Assembly: GCF_021134715.1 (NCBI RefSeq)
Contig: NC_060023.1
Location: 10,106,001-10,170,000, forward strand
Direction of reading: 5' to 3'
Source of the DNA: Daphnia pulex
Lineage: Eukaryota > Arthropoda > Branchiopoda > Diplostraca > Daphniidae
Length of the DNA stretch: 64,000 bases
How positions within the stretch are numbered: the first letter of the stretch is position 1; the number at the start of each line of letters is the position of its first letter. The position numbers were made by a program, and so were the translations under genes. Positions 12,253 to 34,214 of this stretch are shown in pieces. The notes beneath the pieces are model-generated. The model had not been told where the DNA came from and made no database searches. It saw only the letters and a program-made list of their open reading frames with translations.

Positions 12253-14478
12253 ATGTGTAGCTTAATTTCACCAAGCTATTGTGACTTTGAACAACCTGAG
12301 AGCGAATCGTACTCCATAATATGTAAAACGTTGCAAGACGATGTCTGTGACTTTATTAAACATGCAAGAAAAAGAAAATTTAAACCCGACGTGTTTTTGT
12401 TAGCGTTTGATGACAATTTGGAATCTCGGCGTATTTCTCTTTCAGCTCATAAAGAAATTCTAGCAGCCGCTAGTCCCTATTTGGCGGAGCTCATTGGAAC
12501 TTCCAATGATTGTGATATTTATTTATCATTTTCCGATTTCAAGTATTGTACAGATTAAGTTGTGTAACACCAAATTCACCTTAATCTAATATTCCAATCA
12601 TGTTTATATTTCCTATAGGCAAAGTGAATTAGAACTGCTACTAGATTATATCTACACTGGTGAAATCCATGCATCAAGAGGCTTAATGGAAGAATTCGAA
12701 CTCTGCTTAAAGGAGTTGGGCATTCTAGGTACCCATTCCTTGGTGTGTACGGAGGAAATTGCTCCTGTGAAACAAACCGAAATGCCTCCAATCCAGTCAG
12801 CTAGCTCTATCCAAGACCCAACACAAAGTAACACCTCCGCCCAAGAAACTGAATGTGAGAGTAACATTCCACTGGTGGAAAGCACACAAAACATCACTTG
12901 TGGTTCATCCGATTCTGAAAGTGATGTCCAAGAAGAAGAGTCTGAGAAGTTATCCACCGATGGTAAATTTACTAAACATCTGCATCAAAATAGCCTATAT
13001 ATAAAGCATAACAAAACTTAAACCTAATTTCAAGTTAGTCATTCTTTAGATCGCCCGTACGTGTGTCCTGTCTGTCAGAAATCTTTTCGGCACCTCAACG
13101 TCCTTAGAACCCATTCTCGCGTACACACAGGTAAACATTTCTCTTCAAAAAATCCTATAGTGCAATACAAATTTCGACAAATTCCAATAGGTGAGAAACC
13201 CTTCACCTGCGGTACATGCAATCGATCGTTTTCACACAAATCAACTCTGAGTGAGCATATGAATCTACATTCGGATGATCGTCCCTACGAGTGTAGTAAA
13301 TGTCAGCGCCGCTTTAAGCAAAGAAAAGGTTTAAGAGCACACCGTTGCGAGTGAGTATCGTTAACCTTCCCTTATAATAATCAACAGAGTTTTCATATTT
13401 ATTATTGGTTTTTTAACAAAGAAATCTCCAGGAAGAAGTGTTTCAGTGCGAAGTCTGCGGACGTCATTTCATTAATCGAAAGGCGCTAGCTCTACATCGC
13501 ATCCACCACGAAGCGGGAAATAAAAATAAACCACCGCAGGAAAAATCCTTCTTGTGTGACGTCTGCGCTCGGGGCTTCAGTAACAAGTAATTCAGCTCAA
13601 CATTTACAAGGTTTGTCTCCTTTCGATATTGAATGTTTGCATTTTAGGTATTTACTGAAAGCTCATCAAATGACTCACAATGAAGAAAAGCGTTACGAAT
13701 GTGACGTTTGTCAAAAAAAATTCGCCCTGAAAAAGACCCTGCAAGTTCACGAGACGTCGCACAAAACTGACAAAGGCCCGTACAAGTGTTCCTATTGCCC
13801 CAAAAGCTTTCGCTACGTCGCAAACTTGAACACGCACGAACTCATTCATTCAGGTATAAATAAAATAATATCATCTTTTGATTCATGTTAATCTTCTTTT
13901 GGCTTCGAAACAGGGAAAAAGCCGTTCGATTGCACCGTGTGCGGCTGTGCCTTTAGGCAGAAATGGTCGCTCAAAGAGCACATGCTTACGCACGATAAAC
14001 CGGAAGAAAATCCCTTTACATGCGAAATATGTAACAAATCATTTCAGGTGAGTCGATTTTAAAAATCTGTGTTAACTACAACAGCTATTAACTTTGATTT
14101 GAATATCTTTAACAACAGACAAGGAGGCCATTTATTGCCCATCGTTATTCACACAACAAGCAAACGAAGCGCTGTCTCGTCTGTAAGAAGCGATTCTACA
14201 ATGCCGAGCGACTGGCCCAGCACATGAAAGATCACGAAACCGTTGACGATGATCTACCCGAAGAAATTGGCAATTCTGTCACGGCGCACATGAACGAGGC
14301 CGGCGAACTGATAATCACCCAACACGACGTCGACGACAACAACGAAAGGGCCCTGATTTTCACACCTTCACTTCTGCACATGATCCAGTCGGCGGATGAA
14401 ACGGCCGACCCAATGACGGGCCACGAGGGACAAGATGAAGCAAACCGATGGTCACTAGAAGTGGTCATCGATTCTTGA
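12253..14478 (+). CDS. BTB domain / multi-C2H2 zinc-finger protein
   Basis: Eight exons: 12253-12542, 12619-12962, 13050-13130, 13191-13350, 13422-13586, 13648-13853, 13914-14047 and 14119-14478, giving 579 residues. Residues about 43-125 form a BTB/POZ domain (FKPDVFLLAFDD, LSAHKEILAAASPYLAELI, SFSDFKQSELELLLDYIYTGEI). A Ser/Glu-rich linker follows. From about residue 215 there are ten C2H2-type fingers, starting CPVCQKSFRHLNVLRTHSRVH with an HTGEKPF linker and ending CLVCKKRFYNAERLAQHMKDH. The third finger is degenerate (ends HRCEN). The C-terminal 80 residues are acidic. BTB-ZF proteins are nuclear DNA-binding transcription regulators; the BTB mediates dimerisation or corepressor binding. 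I cannot name a specific orthologue. The exon 5 acceptor (CAAAG at 13421) is the only one that keeps the fingers in frame. The start is the ATG at 12253; three bases upstream is a TTG. Confidence 0.9.
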
Positions 14479-14593
14479 AATATCAAATCGCAGCCAAACT
14501 CTTTTTTTGAACTACTGTACTTGATTGGTTTAAACGTTTGAATTGTTTATCTCTGCACTTTTCTGTTCATCGACCATATTAAGAATCTAGGGC

Positions 14594-14599
14594 AATAAA
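14594..14599 (+). terminator. Polyadenylation signal of the BTB-zinc-finger gene
   Basis: AATAAA about 115 bp after the stop codon. Confidence 0.65.
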
Positions 14600-23540
<8,941 letters not shown>

Positions 23541-23568
23541 TTCATCAAATCAAATAACCTCCCCACCA

Positions 23569-23574
23569 AATAAA
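23569..23574 (+). terminator. Candidate polyadenylation signal of Runx
   Basis: AATAAA only 28 bp after the stop codon. Use of this site would give a very short 3' UTR; later signals may be used instead. Confidence 0.45.
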
Positions 23575-26500
23575 AGTCAATCAAGTTGGTGGCCATTCGT
23601 GTAACAAATAGAAAAGATTTGAAAAAAACAAAAAAATAATTAATTAATTAGGCACATTTGACTGAATGATGATGATGCCCCCCCCGTTGGTTAATGTTAA
23701 CATTGATATAATAATGACTCGTCATTTGTATTTTCTCCATTATAATATTATTATTAATTCCACACATGTAGTTTTGTTTTCTACATAATAGCCACATCTC
23801 TCTCTCTCTCTCTCTGAACTGCTTCCTATTTAAGATCATAGACGACAATTTTAAACTATATATTTGATCCCCGTGTTTTTTGTTTTTTTTTGGACGATGT
23901 TGCAGATTTATTTATGTCAATCCCCGTGCTCACCTTTCTTGTCATTAATCCCAGACGCGAAAAACATACACACACACACATGGAACAAAAAATTAATAAG
24001 CGAATTGACTTTTCATTTTTGGTTCGGTGATATGGCTGAGGCGAAACAGATTATATTATTTCCCATACACAAGTGTTGAACAAATTAAAGTTCACAGGAC
24101 ATTTTCTCATTTGCAGTTGGTCAGCAGTCGGGTGATTATCTAATTAAAGCGTGATTTTGCGGTAAAGCGGAAAGTGGTAAAGAAAACGATCCATCAGCAG
24201 TCACTGGTATATAACATGAGAACTGGGATCTAATAAACCATACATAGCACTTGTGTGGTTATGCCGAATTAAAGCGCATCTCCGAGAGTTGGAATGACCA
24301 TCTAGACATAAAAGCATAGATCCGACACAGTACGTTTTGTCTTTTTACCTTGTGAGAAGAAGAATAAGAAGATGACGATTTGATTTTCTGACATTTATAT
24401 TACGTGACGCGCCGGAAGCACGAAAAGTTTATTTTTTTTTTGTTCTGAATTATTCAATTGGTTGACAAAAAGGTTTCGGCTTTCACGCTACTCTATATAG
24501 GTACCAACGGACTGGAAAATCTAAGACGAAATGCGATATAGTTTTACCTTTTTGATTCACGTCATGTTGAGGATTCTTTCCGTATACATACTTGTGTGTA
24601 TACTACCTTAAACCAATCCAATTAATGTAGAAATATTTTCGGTTTTAGGTTTTGTATGTGCTGTGTGCGAGTTATTTGGTTGATGACGGCCAATCCGGTT
24701 TCGCGGTATTGCTATAGCTTCCGCACCAAGACCAAAAACGTGTACACCTGGTCAAATAAAATACTAAAAAAAAAAAAAATCACAAAATCACAGTTATGTA
24801 ATACGAATAACTAATAGTCGTAATTAAATTTCCGTTAATTGTGTGGTAATAATATCATTAAGGAGGGAATAATTGTTTAGTGTTGATAAACCTTTATAAG
24901 GTTGTTGGCTATCAACAAATTTGCCTATTGGGTTCGAAATTTGTTAAACACGACACAGCAGCCTAATGATGAGAGGCTGTTGTCCGTCGTGTAACAGATC
25001 GCCGGGCTCACCTTTCACGGCCTAATTGCCTCAAAACACGGAAGAGCTGCTAAGGTGCAGCTACCAACACTGAAAGGTTCCAATTACCTGTTGTGGCTTC
25101 GATGAACTGATGGCTAAAGTGAAAACCGATCTTATGTAATATTCACAGGCTCGTTTATAATATGCGCGCATCAAAGCAATTTCGCTACAACTTGTGTCAG
25201 CGTTGAATCTAATCTATTAACAGTTAAGTGTTGATGGAATTGTTCTATTCGCCAGCCATTATCTCTCTAGCTGTCCGCTCATTAACCGGAATTTCTTCCG
25301 GAGTCGCGGGCATCGAACGTTCTATTCTTTGAAGAGGTGCGGATGAGACAAAAATGTCGTCGTGTCGTGACGATGACCAAGTTAACTAACGGACGGGGCT
25401 ATAAGAAAACAAGGGAGACAAACGAGCACGATCGTTACACGACATGCACTCGAGAGGTTCCTTAGGGCTAACGAAGTTAATTGTCGACTGACAAAGACTG
25501 CTGTGAAACGTTGCTTACGACTATACCCCTGTACACACAATAAGATTCCCAATCATCTTTAGCGCTGGACAAACTGGTCCGGTTGAAATGTTTGACACCG
25601 ACGAAGAATCACGAACGCAACAAACGAGAGGGGACGGACGCCGGGGGTCAGGTGTGATGGCAACGATATCTAAAGCGTTTGGTTGAACGCGTTGGTTGTG
25701 CTGTAGATATAATAATAATAATAACTGGAATATAATAGAATGAAGAAGAAGGAGGAGGAGGAGCTGGCGCCCAGGTTTTTCGAACTTGGTCCTCTAGGCG
25801 ACCGCATTGACGCGAGCGGCCAGGCATCCGCTCAGCCAAGTTTGCTGCTGCTGGTAAAACCCAGTAGCAGCAGCAGCTCAGCTCAGCTCCCCACTATATA
25901 GGAGCTGCTGTCGTCTCTTATTAGCTTCTGGTTGGGTTTTCCACGTTCACACAACTTGTTATAAAAGAGTGAGAGCCAAACGAGGTTAGATAGACCAAGT
26001 AGATCTAGACGGTGTGCGCATTGCGGATCCCCAATTATCAAACAGGAATGAATCACCATCCATCCCCCCCCCCACTTCACCCGGTTGCCTAGGTGTACCC
26101 ACCCAGCTCCTCCGCACTTCTCTCTCTCTCCTCCGCACTCATTAAATTACCGGGAACGATCTAGAGTAGATATACTACGCAACATATATCTATCCACGCC
26201 CATCTTGTTAGATGTGTATGGCTCTGCTGGATTTCAATGCCGTGCTGGAAATGATTCACTGCTGCCAGTCAGCTGATTGAATGCCGATAGATTGGGCCAG
26301 CACAACTCCGGTCAAGTCCCAAAAAAATAAGCTTTGCGCTGTCCCGGAATAATATTATAGACCAGGATCGATGTTGTTGGGACTGATGTTATATGTTGGG
26401 TTAAACCCGCAAAGATCTCGTGTGGTCGCCTGATGGGGTTCCACTTGAATGGGTGTGGCTGGTATAACCCCCCGCGAGGTACACGAACGAGCACCGTCTC

Positions 26501-28403
26501 ACGTCCAACGCGATCCCATGACTTTTAGATATCGACCATAGAGGTTATGGCATACATCATCTATCGGTTCTATTCTCTTTTTTCTCTGTCGAAAAAAAGC
26601 ATCGACCGTGATGATGAAATATTTAAAAGTTGTCGTCCAGATTTTTGTAGGTGACTGTAGTGCTCGTAGTGGTCCCTCACTCTGTCCACGGCCGGTTTTT
26701 GGTCATGGGCGTTGATGATATTAGGCATATGCCCAGTGTTTCTATCAAGGGGACGGTTGGCTGTTATAAATATGCCAGTCGGGTGTCGGCGTGAAACCAA
26801 GGCGAAAGAAAAATACAAGTCGACAGAGAGGAAGAGAAGTCGAGTGGAAAAAAGCGGAAGCGGAGGGTGGGGAGGGGGGAAGCAAAAGGGGGAGGGAAAT
26901 TCAATATTAACAGGCCGCGTGTGTGGGGAAATCAAAAAGAAATAAGAAGAGAGCGAGGGGAAAAAAAAAAAATTTTTTTTCTGGTCCGTCTCTTTTTTGA
27001 CGTGCTGGACTGTGTACTGTGCGCATCCGATCTATGATTTCTATATGTCGTCCGAGTTCTTCAACGAGAGAAAAAAAAGAGCTTTGACAGAAAAGTGGGG
27101 GGGGAGGAAATAGCGACCAATAAAAAAAAGATGGAAGAGTGCTGCTGCTGGATGGAATCCGCGTCGTGTAGGAAATGAGAAGGAATGGAACGACCCAAAC
27201 GGAAGAGAAAAATAAATAAAAAGAGGGGACGTAATAAGAGACAACAGATGAACACGTCGTTATCATCGCACACCTTTTGGCAATTTTCTAGTCGTCACCC
27301 AGGCTGAAAGATTTTTTTCCAATCGATCCTCCTCCCGTTTTTGCCAGTCCATTACAACACTGAATTATTTAAAAACGTTCATCTTTTTTCAAAGCCTGCG
27401 CCTAGATATAGATTCTAAATGTATTCCGCCTCAGTACACAGCAGCTCGGCTTTGCGGAGTTGTTAAAAATTGAGTTGGGGCGCAAAATGGCCGGGCTGGC
27501 CATGATGTTCTGGGAATTTTCTAGAAAAGTCAAAGCCAAGAAAAGATAGAACCGAACAGAGAGAGAAACGGAACAGACAAGAAGAAGAAGCCTTATATCT
27601 CTTATAACTATGGCCAGCAACTTGTCTGAAAGCCAAGTTTCGATTCACAAGTGTGGCGTACCTGCGACTCACCACGCGCGGTAGCTACATATCTCTAGCT
27701 CCTAATCAACTATCCAAACTTTTGTTTCTATCCGCATCTTCAAGGAGCTCTCTACACACAAGCAATTCCGCCTTGGCCATACTATACAAGTCCATTTGGG
27801 CCAGTTTAAATATCGCGCCCTTTTCACATCATCAGAATCGCAAAAAAGCATTTCGATATCAAATGTGAATTAGTCCCTGGGAAAATTATATCTTCTCAGA
27901 AAATCGAGGCGCTGGAAATATTTCACGAATCGGATGGGCGGAAAACTGACTTGATATTTATTAGGAGAGAGCTAAAGGTATACTATCTATCTCTATCTAC
28001 AATATTAGTGAGATTTGGTACCGTAGCGTTAAACCGTTATCTTTTATTCAGTCAAAGTGACTACTACTACTGCAGCAGCAACAACAACGACAAAAAGATG
28101 GGAGCAGCAGTATAGTGTTTGGGAAAGGATGAGCTGTTTTCAAAAGTCTTTGTTGTCGAGAAAGAGACCATCGGAAATTCGGTGCTCCTGTATGTACACC
28201 CAGGCAGCTGTCCATTTTCTCACCCGGGACCGGGACCATAGAGATGCACTTGGGCTATTTGCATGATCTTGTGCACAGCACATACATACATACAAGGGGA
28301 AACCAGAATTTATTTCGATCCTTTTGTGTGTGATGTGTATAAAACATTGGACAGAGGGAGGTGGAACCGAATTCGATTATAGCGCTGGGTCTACGCACAT
28401 TTT

Positions 28404-28423
28404 TTCCGGAATATATTCCGGAA
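28404..28423. repeat. 20-bp perfect palindrome TTCCGGAATATATTCCGGAA
   Basis: Two inverted CCGGAA (ETS-core-like) halves around an ATAT centre; the sequence equals its own reverse complement over all 20 bases. Confidence 0.9.
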
Positions 28424-29713
28424 TTTTCTTTCCTGTGACATTTAGTCCGGCATCAAATTAATTTTGTTTGCCTTTGGTTGTCTAATCAGCGCTCGTAAAT
28501 CAAAGTTATATAGGGATCGGTCTAGATAACAAATTGTTGTGCAATACTACTCTCTAGTCTCGTTTCGGCGCCCAACTAATTCACACAGCAGCAGACTCCT
28601 ATCTCCTATATCTACTGATGGACTTCTCATGAAGAGCTTTTGGCCGGCTGTCGAGAGAGACCCTTAATCGAGATACATGTCGGACAATAAGCCCCCCCAC
28701 CCGTGCTGCTGCTACTGGCCCCAAGAGTTTAATCGAATTGCGCCACATCACACGCCCAGCGTGTGTGTTTTTAGACGACGACTGTGCTGCTGTACTGCCG
28801 GGCGATGGCGAAAAAAGAAGGCGATAATTAAGTTTGCTGGGCTGGCCCTCCTCCTATATAGAGTTCCTTATGCCTTTCGTTTCACCTCTCTTCTTTCCTC
28901 GCACAGTAGATCCGTTTAGCGCCGGCCTCTATATTCCCTCGTCTCTCTTTTTTGGGGCTGGGCTGGGCTGGGGCGGCTGACGCGTTTGGCATTATCGTAT
29001 AAGTCACAAGCTTATCGAGAGAGTTTAGTAGTGAACTTCCTGTCGACGCGCCTCTGCCGCCCCATGTCACGTCCTGAACCAATATAGTAATTCTTTTTCT
29101 TTCCAACTAGACTTTTATTCTTTCTTTCTTTCTCTTTTTTCCACCCCCCAGCCGGACAGACAATTCACTTTTTTTTTCCGGCTGGGCAAATCGATCATGC
29201 AATAGCAACAACACACCGAAACGAAATGATCCCAATATTTATATCTAGTGTGTCTTATTCTTATTCTAAATCGCCAATTGGTGAATGAAATAGAATTAAA
29301 TGGCTGGCGAAATTTGCGTATCTCTTTTGGGGGGGATTTCGTGTTTGTCTATAGAAATAATAGTTGCTGGCCGTCGGCCAACACAGCGCAACAGTACTCG
29401 GCCACAATACACTCGTCGTTAGGGGAAATATAAGACGATGGCGGGGGGAAAAAAACAAGAAAAAGTCTCTGATGATCGAGTTCAATATTCAAACAATAAC
29501 ATGGATCATGTGTGTGTGCTGTGCTGTGCTGTGCGCCCGAGTCAAACTTTCTTGGGGGAACACACACATGTGTATACGATCAAGTAAACACAACCAGCAT
29601 ATATAGCGCAGCTCGAGCGCAAACAATGCTGATGCGTAATTGGCATGACAGTCAACATAGTCGTGCGTGTTTACAACGCAAAAGCCCAAAAACGGGATGA
29701 TGATGTGTCCAAT

Positions 29714-29734
29714 ATCCATCCATCCATCCATCCA
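29714..29734 (+). repeat. ATCC tetranucleotide microsatellite
   Basis: Five tandem ATCC units, uninterrupted. Confidence 0.9.
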
Positions 29735-32700
29735 GCCCGCTCTCTCACCGGCCAATCACAACCCACCTACACACATTTCGACCGACTATATTATAGACTG
29801 AATGCTGGTTGCTCGTCTATAAATATATGATTCGCTTTTTGATTTGAGATATTGACTTGCCTTTTATAGACTTGGTTAAGTCGGATATTTGAATTTGGCG
29901 GTCATTTTCAAATGGCTATTATCGTACGAATATTTTAAACTATCCAAAGGAAATTTTTAAAAAGATTGAAACTAGAATGCGACAAAAGAGAGAGAGAACA
30001 GAGCTAGGCCATTGATTTCTTTGGATCTATCGGGTGGTGTCGAGGAGGAACCACGGGTAGGATCTTTTCTTTTTCTTTCCCCCCAACTTCGTCATATTGG
30101 TGGATCTGTGTTATATATATGAAATTGAATTTACACTCGACTGACCATCGGTCAAACACACTGTGGCCTCTGCTCCTATATAGCTTGCTTCTTCTTCCTC
30201 CTATATATTTTTCACCCCTGCTGGCAAGAGCGGCTTTTTTGAAATCGACCAGTTCGCCGGCGACACTCTCTCTCCTCTCCCAACCGGAAGATGACATCAA
30301 TATTAAACTTTGGGCCGTCAGAAAATGAAAGGGACGACAAAATCTGGCGAGGGTGAGAGAACAAAAAAGAACAAAAAGGCCCAAGAAAAGAGAAGAAAAC
30401 TTGACAGCAATATATATAGTATGAAGGGTCCATCTCGCAGCCATTTTGATTTAGATCTATAAGAGTAGGATAAGGAGCGTGCTTAAAGATGTGTATACAT
30501 CAGTCGGTGACGCATTGTCCGGCTAAATCAAGAATTAGTGGTTGTTCTTTGATGTACTACTAACTGAAACAAATTGTTTCTTATTACATTTAAGTTCTAA
30601 TCTGATTAGAAATATCTGTAGGCCTATTACGGTTTTGAATGGCCTTTCTTTAACTCTTCTATTATATTCCATCGTTGGCCGTAATAATCTGAAAATTGTA
30701 TATGAGGTTAAACGTTAACTTGTTTATTGTTTTTTTCTTTTCTTTCTACTTTGAGCGTGGGGTGATCGTTAGCGAGGGATTGTTTTATGGTGAATAACGC
30801 GTGTAGGTCCTTTTTTTTATGTGTGCTGGTTGCGTGTGTTACCCATTTCTGTGTGTGTGTGAGTCGATATGTGTGTGGTGTGTGTTGCATTGGCCAGCAG
30901 CAGTTCGTGTCGAGTCTAATTTCCCCTTGACATGCAAAAGTGCTAACCGCGTCGGGCTAACCTCAGGCCTCTCCTTTTGCGTGACTGATGGGGAATAAGG
31001 TCGGATCGGGAGTCAGATCTATATCAGCCAGACCCAACTAGCAATTTGTTCACTTGTTCAATTGTTCACCAACTTCCATATTTCTTTTTTTTTCTTTTCT
31101 GAGGGGGGAGGAGGTTGAACAAAGTATATAGACACACAGCGGGGTAGCAGACGTAGTAGCGCGGGGCTTTTGAAATGAAAGAAAAAGCATCGGGCGCCGA
31201 CCAAAAAATATAATGAGTCGCTGCTTCCATAGAAACCGTCGTCCATCGTCATTCTGGGCTTGCACACACACGACACATATGCCATCAACGTTCATGGTGA
31301 GTAAACGCACGATATATGGATGGAATATTTATAAATGGGCCGGGAATGTGACTCGGGCGGCGGAAATAGGGGAAACAAAATCTTGACATCAAATTTTGAT
31401 TATTCAATTTGATCAACAAGTGAAAATTTCTATTCTCAAATTGTCAATCAAAACCATCCCGTCTTGGATTGCGCAACGCCAGTGTAAAGTTTTAATCTCA
31501 ACTCGAAGTATATAAGAATAAAATTCCATCTTTGACCAGGAGCGGCTGACCGAAGGTGCAATCAAGGGGCGGCTGAAAAGGTCCAAAACGGAACACAAGA
31601 AAAAAGGAGGACCCTCAAATTCATTGAATTTTCTCTTTGTGCGAGAAGTAAAACGGGAGAAAGGAAGAAATCAAGTCGTGTTAAAGGGCACCCTTTTTTC
31701 TCTTTTGTCATCCGGTGAAAAACGGAAGCAAAGGACGGAAGGAGAGGGGGACCAGCAGCAGGACCACTTCGTCAAGATTCCCTTTCCTGTCTATAATAAA
31801 AAAGGGCAAAAGCTTTAAAAATGGGTGAGAAGAAGAAGAAAGATCCTGAAAAGGAATGATGGCTGTCCGAGATCGGCAGCGAATCACTCAGTCACCTTTT
31901 TTTATATATAAGATGTCGAGAAAAAAAGAAAATTCAAATTGCATTTTCCCGCGCGTTCCGTACCATCTATCGGCGGCATTCCTTTTGAACAACCGACGGA
32001 CACCGCTTTTATATTACACCTTGTCAATTTTCCATTTTTTTTTTTATATTTTTTTCTGGGAATAAAATAAAAAGAAAAGGTGCTATTACGTTTCTCTGCC
32101 CGCACATCGGGTGAAGAAGCGGATCGATTCCGCACAACGTTTTGACCGTCGAGAGTCCACACTCGTCGATCGATGGGGGTCGACTGGACACACATAACCC
32201 ATTGTGTATAGTATATAACGGCCACACGAACAGATAACAACAAAGAGGACGGCAATTAGCAGCAAGGTTTCTGAAACTCCACCCTCGCGAGATATAATAC
32301 ACACAGACGGACGGACCTCCTCCCCCCTTATATTGCCCACTCGCTTCTAATCGCCGTAAGAGGATCACGAGAGTAGACGAACGAAAAAAGGATTTTTTCT
32401 TCTTCTTTCCTCGTCACGCATTCAGTCTTCATCGCCGTCACTAATGAACCCGTCTTCGGCAAAAAGTCTTTCTCTTTCAATCTAATAAAGAAACTTGGGC
32501 GTAAAACTTGAGTCTCATTATTTGGTCTTCCGCTCGTCTAACATCTTAGAAGAAGAACTTGTATAGTCGATTTCTGCTGTAGCTATTACGGAATGCGCAC
32601 TTTTCTTTATGAGACATTGAATTTTTAATTTCTAATTTGATTAGACCGGAAAATTGTTTGATTGTACAATTATTTCACTGAAAACATCATCTGAGCTGAC

Positions 32701-32988
32701 ATTATTTTTCGAGTGTATAATTTAGAATCAATAAATGGGAGAAAAGAGAGATTGATGGATAGACATGGCCAAGAAAGTTTGGCTTCACTTGTGTGTGTGT
32801 GTGTCTATATCGACGCAATATGATGGGAAAGGGAAGAGGAGGGGATCAAACAATCGATGAAATGCGAAGGGCCATGAGATGATGTACGAAGAGGAGCCTA
32901 TAGAACCCAACATAGAGAGAGATATAACCAGTTGTTGCCTGGGTAAACTCGCCCCAACTCTAATTAGGTGACCCCAGCATGTATAGGT

Positions 32989-33008
32989 ACACACACACAC
33001 ACACACAC
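32989..33008 (+). repeat. AC dinucleotide microsatellite
   Basis: Ten uninterrupted AC units. Confidence 0.9.
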
Positions 33009-34214
33009 GGACCGAGTTCGAATTTGTTTCTTCATCCGACGTTGTTTGTTTGCAACCGGCAAATAGTATAGTTGCCCTTACACACACATATACCCTAAAC
33101 AAACACGCCGTTATATCTTGTCTATTACGTACATATTATACATATTCCGGCACACACACAAAAGCGGTGAATCCCCCTTGCCATTACTGATTGGGAGGGA
33201 ATAAAATGATTATAACCTACGACGTAGGGTACAGACGGGTACAGAAAAGAAAGAAAAAAAGTCCTTTCTCTTCTTGTGTGTATTGTTATTATCAATGATC
33301 TATTTTGATATTTGGTTATGTATATATACGGAATGAAGGGATGTGTGTGTAACTGTGTGCCATTCCCTGATGACAGCGGCAAGAGAAGGAGAGAGAATAA
33401 GAGCGGCTATTGAATTTTTTAATTCCCGCTTTCCTTGTGTCGTGCGATAGATCCTGGCCGGAGGAAGGAGGAGGATAGAAGAGCACAAGTTAATTAGATG
33501 CCGGGGAAGAAAAGCGAGAGCGACGTGGAGACGAGGGACGAAGAAGAGCTGAAGAATAAGAGCAGCAGCACGACGACGACGGAATTATATCCATGTTAAA
33601 TGAAATAAAAGACTTGTGTTGTACGAGCTAGAGATGCTGCTGCTGGGGGGAATATAAGAATAAAACGCGTCGACTGGTTTCAACTGTATCAAATGCGGGC
33701 GAAAAGGGTGTGTGTGTGTGCAACCGAAGATGCACTTTTCTCATTAGCTGCTCTCCATAATTCAAGAATTTAAAGTGAAACAGAAGGAGGCTGATGGTGA
33801 TGGTATAATGGGGCTTTTAAAAGTAGATAGATATTCAAACAAGTCAGCCAAATCGAGATGCACCAGCCAGCCCAGGCGACGATGTTGGGTGGGCTGTGGG
33901 GACGCGTCTTGACAGGCTAGCTACTATCGGCATTAGCATACATTTCCCAGCTAGCTGGTAATAATGAGCTAGCTCGCTGTCTTTCTTCGTTTACCTTTTT
34001 TATTCTAGCGACGACAGCAGCGCTGCCAATAGATGACATTAAATATGAAAATAAGTAGCTATTAGTCAAGAACCGAAAAGAACTTGGGAGCGGCGACTTA
34101 ATATATTCAGAAGGTTATCGCAACACTCGTTTCGGGTATGGGGTTCCACGGTTCGTTAGTTACGTAATACGTCAAGGATTGTGACATCCTATCAATTGTT
34201 AGGTGCAGAGCTTG

